In this document: positions 49,501 to 57,070 of the stretch, one piece after another
Position numbering within the stretch: position 1 is the first letter of the stretch
Layout: every line of letters begins with the position of its first letter
Origin: a bacterium
GTDB lineage: Bacteria > Actinomycetota > Acidimicrobiia > Spongiisociales > UBA5794
Direction: 5' to 3'
NCBI GenBank assembly: GCA_024228555.1
Contig: JAAETI010000993.1
Span: 1 to 57,070 of the forward strand
DNA length: 57,070 nucleotides
The notes under the pieces: generated by a model
What the model saw: only the letters and a program-made list of their open reading frames with translations
Told to the model about the DNA's origin: nothing
The model's database searches: none
Position numbers and translations under genes: made by a program

Positions 49501-50400
49501 CTAGCGGCCACGCGGATGCGAGGTCACATAAACCTCAAACAGATGCTGAGGGGACACCCTCGTGTACGTCTGTGTAGTAGAGATACTAGCGTGACCGAGG
49601 AGTTCTTGGATGCTGCGCAGATCAGCACCGCCCTCAACCATGTGGGTGGCGGCCGAATGGCGAAGCACGTGCGGTGAAACCGCCGCGGCATCGAGGCCGG
49701 CAGTTGCCGCCACCTTCTTGATGATTTGCCAGACGGCTTGTCGAGTGAGCCTCCTCCCCCTCACGCTCACAAACACGGCACCAGGGTCGAAACCCTTACC
49801 GATGAACTCCTGGCGGACCGGGTAGTAGCGCCGCAGCGCAGCAACGGCGAACCCTCCCAGTGGCACCAACCGTTGCTTGGAGCCCTTCCCGGTCACCAAT
49901 GCGGTTGCCTCATCAAGGTCTACAGCTATCTGGTCAAGGTCAGTTGCCTCGGACACCCGGGCCCCTGTCGCATACAGAAACTCGAGGAGGGCGGCGTTGC
50001 GAACCCCGAGCGGCTGGTCGAGGTCTACCGCGTCAAGCAGGGCAACGACTTGATCGACGCTGAGGGCTTTGGGGATTCCCAGCTTCCGCTGCGGGCTGTC
50101 AAGCAGCGTTGTCGGGTCTGTCTCGACGTATTCTTCGATAGCCAGAAACCTGTGCATTCCTCGAATCGCTGCAATCTTGCGGCCGATCGTTGCCTCAGCC
50201 GCACCAAGATCGCGCAGCATTGCCACATATGCGGTCACTGTTGCGGGTTCGATATCCTCGATCACGACGTCGCCATCGGTCGCCAGGAATTCTCCGTACT
50301 GAGTGAGATCACGCCGGTAGGCGACAACCGTGTTGGCTGCCAGGCCACGCTCGGCAATAAGCGAGGTCAGATATTCCTCGATCGCAAGACCCAGCTTCAC
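49501..50400 (-). CDS. xerD: Tyrosine recombinase XerD
   Basis: 299 residues, the normal Xer length. The SAM-like N-terminal domain starts IEEYLTSLIAERGLAANTVV. Catalytic residues lie in LYATGARVSEATDL (Arg), SPHVLRHSAATHMVEGGADL (His, Arg), LLGHASISTTQTYTRV (His, Tyr). It resolves chromosome dimers at dif; no dif site was recognised in the window. The GTG start overlaps the nudix stop as GTGA. A phage-type integrase is less likely because of the housekeeping context. Confidence 0.9.
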   Translation of the reverse strand: MKLGLAIEEYLTSLIAERGLAANTVVAYRRDLTQYGEFLATDGDVVIEDIEPATVTAYVAMLRDLGAAEATIGRKIAAIRGMHRFLAIEEYVETDPTTLLDSPQRKLGIPKALSVDQVVALLDAVDLDQPLGVRNAALLEFLYATGARVSEATDLDQIAVDLDEATALVTGKGSKQRLVPLGGFAVAALRRYYPVRQEFIGKGFDPGAVFVSVRGRRLTRQAVWQIIKKVAATAGLDAAAVSPHVLRHSAATHMVEGGADLRSIQELLGHASISTTQTYTRVSPQHLFEVYVTSHPRGR

Positions 50401-50962
50401 GAGCCGGCGGCGGGGGCAATCACTCCGTGTTGCCGAAGCAAGAGCGCCATCAAACCAATCACGGTCTTGCTGTCTTCGATCTCGCTCAGGATTTTGGGGA
50501 TGTCGGCGATCGCAATACGGACGATCTCCGCCGCAACCTCTTCCGCCCCCATCGGGTTGGTTGCCGTCGGTGTCAGATCGGTGGCGATGAACACGGTCAT
50601 CTCTTCGTCGGCAAAGCCGGGGCTAGTAAAGAACCGAGCAACCTGTTCGAGATGCCCGGCTCGGTAGCCGACCTCCTCTTCGAGCTCGCGGGCTGCCGCC
50701 ACCGCCCGGTCCTCACCGGGGACATCAAGTTTCCCGGCAGGCAGCTCGAGCAGAGGTGCATCAAGCGGCGTGCGGTACTGGCGGATCAGCACCACTTCGT
50801 CGTCAACGACTGGCACCACTGCAACTGCGCCACCAAAGCGAACCGCAGTCCGCAGTTGGATCGAGCCGTCGGGTGTCTCGAGATCGATCTCTTCGAGCCG
50901 AATCAGCGGCGTCTCAGCCACGAGGCGCTTTTCGACGATGCGAAAGCCGGTTCCTGGGCTCA

Positions 50963-50963
<1 letters not shown>
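50397..50963 (-). CDS. Nudix hydrolase, ADP-ribose pyrophosphatase-like
   Basis: 188 residues. ELPAGKLDVPGEDRAVAAAR and ELEEEVGYRAG form the Nudix box (REL-EEEVGY), in a form close to ADP-ribose pyrophosphatases but with an extra residue before GED. VLIRQYRTPLDAPLLELPAG is typical of that branch. It hydrolyses ADP-ribose or another nucleoside diphosphate-X compound. Its ATG shares one base with the pyrG stop and its end overlaps xerD, so pyrG-nudix-xerD form a tight operon. Confidence 0.85.
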
Positions 50964-52684
<1,721 letters not shown>

Positions 52685-54292
52685 CTATTTCTGCCGTTGT
52701 GCCGAAGAGAGCAATTCTTCGGCATGGAGTTGGCCACGCTCGCTGTCTGGAAGACCGCCCAGCATCCGCGACAGCTCCGCGAGCCGCGGTTCGCCGTCGA
52801 CCAATCCAACCCTCGCTTCTGCCCCGTCCCGAGTGACCACGTAGTGGGCGTCGGCATGTGCCGCTACCTGCGGCAGATGCGTGACGCAGAAGATCTGCCG
52901 ATCTCTACTCAGAGCGACAAGCTTCTCGCCCATTGCCAGGGCCGTCGCTCCCCCGATGCCCGCGTCTACCTCATCAAAAGCGATGAGCTTGGCGTCCCCG
53001 ATGCCGGTGGCGAGCCGCAGCGCCAACGTGAGCCTGCTCAGCTCTCCCCCTGACGCCACCTTGGCGGCGGGGCCCGGCGTTAGGTTTTCATCCGAAGCGA
53101 AATACAGGTCGATCCGGTCGGTACCGTGGGGGCCAAGCTCTGCCTCGCTGAAGCCGAACTGAACCGTCGGTGCCACCATCCCCAGCTCTTGGAGATGACC
53201 CACCGCGGTCGTAGCTGCCTTGGCTGCGGTCTTCTGGCGTTCTTTGCTCAGCCCGGCGGCTGCCTCGGTGGCGGCAAGCGTGGCGGCTGCAATCTCTTCC
53301 GCGAGTTGGTCGGCGGTACTCAGAAGCTCGCTGAGTACGGTGGCTCGCGCCGCGGCACTCTCGCCGAACGCCAGCACCTCAGCTAGCCCGTCGCCATATT
53401 TTCGCCGGAGCACACCAAGCTGCTGGATCCTTGTTTCTAGAGAATCAAGCTCACCCGGTTCATGCTCGAGATCTGCCGAGGTGGCTGCCAAGTCGACTTG
53501 CAGCTCGCCAAGAGCCTCCGCCAGTGACACCAGGCGCTCGACCCCATCCGCCAGCAACGGGTCGAGCCGCGCCAGCTTGCGCAACTCAGCAAGAGCGACA
53601 CCCATCTGGGAGGCGGCACCGTCTTCACCAAGTGCCTCCAGCACCGCATCGAATCCTCTGGCGAGGTCTTCGCTATTGCGAAGACGCGTCGCTCGTGCGC
53701 TCAAGTCCGCGTCGTCACCAGGCTGGAAGCCGGCAACCGCGATTTCGTCGGCCTGGTACTGCGTCATCTCCAACTCGCGCTCCAGCTCGCGCCGGCCCCC
53801 ACCTAGTAGTTCGAGCTTCTGGCGCACCAGAACCAGCGACTCCCATGCCCTGGCATAGGCGGCCGCTGCTTTCTGGCCGGACTTCGACAGCGCTCCGTCG
53901 ACAAGACGACGGGCACCGTTGCTTGTTGTCAACAGCATGTGGTCGTGTTGTCCGACGACCTCAACGTTGTTGGCGGTTCGTTCCTGCAGGGCCTTGGCGG
54001 GGACCATGCTTCCGTCCACATAGGCCTTGGACCGGCCTTCTCCGGTAACACGGCGCCGCAGCGTAACTTCTTCATCAGAACTGAAGAGGAACCGACCATC
54101 GACGATGGCATCATCACCAAACGGTCCCACCGATTCGCGACGGCTTGCCGAACCCATCAGCAAGCGCAGCGCACCGAGCAGCATCGTCTTGCCCGCACCG
54201 GTTTCCCCTGTAACCACCACGAAGCCGGGACCGGGCTCGAGATGGGCCTCTTCGATTATTCCGAGGTTCTTGACGATCAACTCGTCAAGCAT
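52685..54292 (-). CDS. recN: DNA repair protein RecN
   Basis: 535 residues. LDELIVKNLGIIEEAHLEPG and the Walker A at 29-36 (GETGAGKT) start this SMC-like ATPase; the C-terminal part has KVASGGELSRLTLALRLATG (signature) and LIAFDEVDAGIGGATALAMG (Walker B). Two coiled-coil arms lie between. RecN acts early in double-strand break repair. It overlaps nadK by eight bases in the conserved tlyA-nadK-recN order. A 75-base gap separates it from pyrG. Confidence 0.94.
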   Translation of the reverse strand: MLDELIVKNLGIIEEAHLEPGPGFVVVTGETGAGKTMLLGALRLLMGSASRRESVGPFGDDAIVDGRFLFSSDEEVTLRRRVTGEGRSKAYVDGSMVPAKALQERTANNVEVVGQHDHMLLTTSNGARRLVDGALSKSGQKAAAAYARAWESLVLVRQKLELLGGGRRELERELEMTQYQADEIAVAGFQPGDDADLSARATRLRNSEDLARGFDAVLEALGEDGAASQMGVALAELRKLARLDPLLADGVERLVSLAEALGELQVDLAATSADLEHEPGELDSLETRIQQLGVLRRKYGDGLAEVLAFGESAAARATVLSELLSTADQLAEEIAAATLAATEAAAGLSKERQKTAAKAATTAVGHLQELGMVAPTVQFGFSEAELGPHGTDRIDLYFASDENLTPGPAAKVASGGELSRLTLALRLATGIGDAKLIAFDEVDAGIGGATALAMGEKLVALSRDRQIFCVTHLPQVAAHADAHYVVTRDGAEARVGLVDGEPRLAELSRMLGGLPDSERGQLHAEELLSSAQRQK

Positions 54293-55100
54293 GGTCGAGG
54301 CCGAACTGATGGCGCACCGCTTGCGGGAACAGATGGCTACCCATTGTCAGGAATTCGACACCACGATTTCCGGCGTGCACGACAACGCTTTCACCCTGTT
54401 CGAGGATGGAGCCGACATGGCCGTCCAGGTTGACCCGCACCCTGCGTTCGGTGGCCACCGTGAACCGCAACGAGGTCGCCGGAGTGAAGACCGTTGGTCG
54501 ACTCATCAGGCTGTGGGGTGCCACCGGAGTCATGATCAAAACGTCGAGATCGGGGTCTACCACAGGGCCGCCGGCTGAGAGCGAATAGGCCGTCGAGCCA
54601 AGCGGGGTTGCCACAATCAACCCATCGGCGCGGTAGGTCGTGTAGAACTCGTCATTGACCTCGATCGATATCTGGACAAGGCGCTGGCTGAGGACCTTCT
54701 CCATGACGACATCATTGATACCGTGCAGCGTTGTGCCATCGGGCATCTCGGCCGCGACCGTCATCCGGGTATGGGTACCCAGACCGCCGTCGGCAAGCCG
54801 GCGCAGCATCTCACCGATGTTCTCGGGCTCGACCTCGGTGAGATAGCCGACAGTCCCCAGGTTGATGCCGATAACCGGCACCCGTCTGGTGTGGGCAATG
54901 TGAGCGGCTCGGAGCAACGTGCCGTCGCCGCCGATGCCGACTATCAGATCAAGATCCACGTTCCGCATTTCGTCGCCCAACGCATCAACCGTCTCAAAAC
55001 CCAGGGCCGCCGCTTCTTTGGCGAACTGAGCCTCGACCTCGGTCACGTCGGCGCGGCCGTTGAGGACAAGCGTTCCGATTCTCTTGGGCACGTCATACAT
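54285..55100 (-). CDS. nadK: NAD kinase
   Basis: 271 residues from the ATG at 55100. LIVGIGGDGTLLRAAHIAHT is the GGDG motif with the catalytic Asp; GINLGTVGYLTEVEPENIGE, RADGLIVATPLGSTAYSLSA and GGPVVDPDLDVLIMTPVAPH follow in family order. It makes NADP from NAD and ATP. It overlaps tlyA and recN by eight bases on each side. Confidence 0.94.
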   Translation of the reverse strand: MYDVPKRIGTLVLNGRADVTEVEAQFAKEAAALGFETVDALGDEMRNVDLDLIVGIGGDGTLLRAAHIAHTRRVPVIGINLGTVGYLTEVEPENIGEMLRRLADGGLGTHTRMTVAAEMPDGTTLHGINDVVMEKVLSQRLVQISIEVNDEFYTTYRADGLIVATPLGSTAYSLSAGGPVVDPDLDVLIMTPVAPHSLMSRPTVFTPATSLRFTVATERRVRVNLDGHVGSILEQGESVVVHAGNRGVEFLTMGSHLFPQAVRHQFGLDHA

Positions 55101-55875
55101 CGTGGTCAACCTTAAACAAGTTGTCGACTGTTATCGGCGTGCCCGTGCGCCGCAGCCACAGAAGTGCCTCACGGTTTCCTGACCCACCACTGATCGGCGA
55201 CTCCATCGCTCCCACCGTCAGAAGACCGACACCCTCCAAGAGTGCGGCGACATCTTGAATCGCAGCCTTTCTTGCATCCTCCGAACGGACCACTCCACCC
55301 TTACCCAGGCCCTGCTGGCCAACTTCGAACTGCGGTTTGACCAGCACCACCCAGTCGGCTCCGTCATTGCCCAGGCTCATGAGAGCATCGGCGACCACTC
55401 CGAGCGAGATGAACGAAAGATCGACGGTGACGACATCGAACGGACCCCCGAGCTCGGTGACTGTTACCTCGCGAACGTTGGTGCCCTCCCTGACCACAAC
55501 CCGAGGATCCGACCGCAATCGAGGGTCCAGCTGATCGTGACCGACATCGACGGCCACGACTCGTTCGGCTCCTGCTTCCAGCAATACCTCAGTAAACCCG
55601 CCGGTGGATGAGCCAACGTCTACAGCAGTGCGGCCGGCCACGGATACCTCGAAGGCGCTGAGCGCGGCCGCCAACTTGCGTGCACCCCTCCCCACATAGC
55701 GAGCAGCATCAGGCTCGACCTCGATGGCCGAGAGGGGCGAAACCTTCATCGCCGGCTTCTCGGCAACGTCGCCGTCCACCCGGACGAGGCCGTCGAGGAT
55801 CGCAATGCGGGCGCTGCTCCGGGACGGCAGCAGGCGTCTCGAAACCAGCTCTTGATCGAGCCGGGTCCGGGTCAT
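55093..55875 (-). CDS. tlyA: TlyA-family rRNA 2'-O-methyltransferase
   Basis: 260 residues. An S4 domain (RTRLDQELVSRRLLPSRSSA) precedes an FtsJ-like methyltransferase with VDVGSSTGGFTEVLLEAGAE (SAM site) and VVTVDLSFISLGVVADALMS. In Mycobacterium TlyA methylates 16S and 23S rRNA cytidines and is needed for capreomycin sensitivity. It is the second gene of the run that starts at 56102. Confidence 0.92.
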   Translation of the reverse strand: MTRTRLDQELVSRRLLPSRSSARIAILDGLVRVDGDVAEKPAMKVSPLSAIEVEPDAARYVGRGARKLAAALSAFEVSVAGRTAVDVGSSTGGFTEVLLEAGAERVVAVDVGHDQLDPRLRSDPRVVVREGTNVREVTVTELGGPFDVVTVDLSFISLGVVADALMSLGNDGADWVVLVKPQFEVGQQGLGKGGVVRSEDARKAAIQDVAALLEGVGLLTVGAMESPISGGSGNREALLWLRRTGTPITVDNLFKVDHDV

Positions 55876-56102
55876 GGGCGATCCGGGTCTGCGGGTGTGT
55901 CCAGGTCGGCCTGGAGCTGGACTGGATCGGGAGCGGCGGCTCCCGATTCCTCTAGCTCGACGGCAAGATCCATCGCATAACGCTCGGCCAAGGGCGGGGC
56001 GTCGGCCGGATCAGCCGCGGCTATTCCGTCGATGGGATCACCTTCGGAAGGTGTGGGAGGCGTCCCGGGGTCTGTCGGTTCAGAGTTGTGCGTATCATTC
56101 AT
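55872..56102 (-). CDS. Small acidic protein, first gene of the tlyA-nadK-recN operon
   Basis: 76 residues from the ATG at 56102, rich in Asp, Glu, Pro and Ala (DPADAPPLAERYAMDLAVEL is the only ordered-looking stretch). GATAAT lies six bases before the ATG with no ribosome-binding site, so it is likely leaderless. The stop overlaps the tlyA start (ATGA). A short helical protein often precedes tlyA in actinobacteria, but I know no function. Confidence 0.55.
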   Translation of the reverse strand: MNDTHNSEPTDPGTPPTPSEGDPIDGIAAADPADAPPLAERYAMDLAVELEESGAAAPDPVQLQADLDTPADPDRP

Positions 56103-56108
56103 GGCAGC

Positions 56109-56114
56109 ATTATC
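56109..56114 (-). promoter_or_regulatory. -10 hexamer GATAAT of the tlyA-nadK-recN operon
   Basis: On the minus strand GATAAT is followed by six bases (GCTGCC) and the ATG at 56102. It is a near-consensus -10 element and the best example of the leaderless layout on this strand. Confidence 0.5.
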
Positions 56115-56142
56115 ACGCCTGCCCACGACAAGGGACGTTCTT

Positions 56143-56880
56143 TTGTTCCCATTGCGAGACCTGAACCCGACTCGGATCTTCCCGATTGTGACGATCGGCC
56201 TGATCGCGGTGAACATCCTCGTCTTCTTCTGGCAACCCGCTGACGATCCTATTGCAGAAGAGAACTTCCTGTACGAGCGTGCCGCCATCGCATGCGAATT
56301 GACCACTGGGGACCCCCTTTCTGATGCGGAGATCGCGGGCGGCGAGTGCAGCGACAACGACGGCAATCCCGCCTTCCCCGACAAGAACGTCTGGTTGGCC
56401 GCTCTGGTATCCATGTTCCTCCACGGCAGCCTTGGGCATCTGCTCTCCAACATGTGGTTCTTGTGGATCTTTGGCAACAACGTCGAAGAGGCCTACGGAA
56501 CCGGCGGTTACGTGCTGATGTACCTGGTCGCCGGGTTAGGGGCGACGGCGGCCTTTGTGTTCGCCAACCCGGACACCACCGTTCCGCTGGTGGGAGCATC
56601 TGGAGCGATTGCGGGAGTACTCGGCGCCTACCTCGTCCTGTTCCCCACCCATAGAGTGTTGACGCTGTTCTTCTTCATCTTCGTCCACGTTCCTGCGGGG
56701 GCATACCTGGCGCTGTGGTTCTTCCTCCAGTTTGCCTATCAGCAGCACGGTGTTGCTTGGGAAGCCCACGTCGGAGGATTCATCATCGGCGTGCTGCTGA
56801 CGCTGCCGCTGCGCTCGGTGCTACTCGCCAGAGTTCGCCGACTGCATCAGCCAACGCCACAGCTGCGGATGTTCCGCTAG
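56143..56880 (+). CDS. Rhomboid-family intramembrane serine protease
   Basis: 245 residues from a TTG at 56143 with AAGGGA seven bases upstream. This gives the usual FPLRDLNPTRIFP opening; an ATG at 56101 would overlap the start of the divergent gene. Six helices are present. The catalytic Ser is in PLVGASGAIAGVLGAYLV and the His in WEAHVGGFIIGVLLTL. An SNMWFLWIFGNNVEEAYG stretch and a long outside loop (56230-56390, with two cysteines) lie between helices 1 and 2. Substrate is unknown. Confidence 0.87.
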   Translation: MFPLRDLNPTRIFPIVTIGLIAVNILVFFWQPADDPIAEENFLYERAAIACELTTGDPLSDAEIAGGECSDNDGNPAFPDKNVWLAALVSMFLHGSLGHLLSNMWFLWIFGNNVEEAYGTGGYVLMYLVAGLGATAAFVFANPDTTVPLVGASGAIAGVLGAYLVLFPTHRVLTLFFFIFVHVPAGAYLALWFFLQFAYQQHGVAWEAHVGGFIIGVLLTLPLRSVLLARVRRLHQPTPQLRMFR

Positions 56881-56890
56881 CCGCCCGTTC

Positions 56891-57070
56891 TCATTCGACA
56901 CCGAGGACCGCAGGCAAGTCGGCCAGCGACTCGAGAACGATGTCCGGCTTGTATTGCTCGGGTACTGCCGCAGGATCGGCAGTGACACCGGTCAGGACCA
57001 GCGCCGTTGCCCAACCCTCGACTTTGCCGAGAGCCAGGTCGGTGTCGGGTCGGTCACCAACGATCAGCGG
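56891..57070 (-). CDS. HAD-superfamily phosphatase, NagD/PGP type (5' part outside window)
   Basis: Only the last 59 residues are visible. They open with PLIVGDRPDTDLALGKVEGW, the HAD motif IV with two acidic residues, then ATALVLTGVTADPAAVPEQY and KPDIVLESLADLPAVLGVE, which is how the IIA subfamily (NagD, phosphoglycolate phosphatase-like) ends. In actinobacteria such a gene often lies before tlyA, on the same strand as tlyA. Here the rhomboid gene is inserted on the opposite strand between them, with ten bases between the two stops. Confidence 0.85.
   Translation of the reverse strand, partial: PLIVGDRPDTDLALGKVEGWATALVLTGVTADPAAVPEQYKPDIVLESLADLPAVLGVE

Noticed and set aside
49501-50400. 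Phage integrase or integrative element
   Set aside because: Length and context (pyrG, nudix, recN) fit housekeeping XerD. No attachment-site duplication or phage genes were seen; the single tRNA gene in the window is 16 kb away and intact.

Overview
This window looks like chromosomal DNA from a high-GC actinobacterium, most likely of the class Acidimicrobiia. Four things point that way. Two secreted proteins carry cysteine-containing SLH-like repeats (GxTxGCNPPxNxxFCP). There is an actinobacterial GarA (FHA), FtsR-like MerR and bifunctional-nuclease locus. There is a polyphosphate glucokinase. Finally, many genes have a -10-like hexamer 6-7 bases before the start codon and no Shine-Dalgarno, as expected for leaderless transcripts. 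I could run no similarity search, so all names rest on motifs, length and neighbourhood.

Left part (1-11500): accessory and catabolic genes. They are a truncated SLH-like protein, an AlkZ-like winged-helix protein, a thioesterase / M24 peptidase / kynureninase run, an EamA transporter, a ribokinase-like kinase, a thioredoxin-DsbD membrane fusion, and a secreted polysaccharide-lyase-like protein with three SLH-like repeats. A decayed ABC transporter (ATPase and permease remnants), a GNAT and a lone HD-GYP protein follow.

Middle (11500-34750): a DoxX protein, a Na/Pi symporter, two acyl-CoA dehydrogenases, Maf, a zinc peptidase, D-cysteine desulfhydrase, RNase HII, YqgE, a PEBP protein, adenosine deaminase, a monoglyceride-lipase-like hydrolase and PpgK. 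A glycine-cleavage area holds GcvT coupled to a small protein that resembles pieces of the P-protein alpha subunit. A long minus-strand run goes pgsA, gcvH, garA, ftsR, dacA, hpt, bifunctional nuclease, MerR, PD-(D/E)XK-like protein. Then come small genes, a SulP-like remnant, tRNA-Pro(GGG), nnrE and a set of structured repeats.

Right part (35000-57070): mostly housekeeping operons on the minus strand. One is acyl-CoA carboxylase beta, der and a DUF512 radical-SAM protein, next to ispH. Another is scpA-scpB-rluB-aroA-cmk. A third is tlyA-nadK-recN, then pyrG-nudix-xerD-DksA-like-HD. There is also a 1002-residue membrane protein with alpha/beta-hydrolase motifs at its two ends, a UbiA-type prenyltransferase, a rhomboid protease and a truncated HAD phosphatase at the edge.

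The most unusual observations are: (i) a tandem 130-base structured repeat whose hairpin stems covary between copies, with a third diverged copy nearby; (ii) the shortened P-protein-like gene coupled to gcvT; (iii) convergent gene pairs that share one CTAG as both stop codons; (iv) the split-hydrolase membrane giant.
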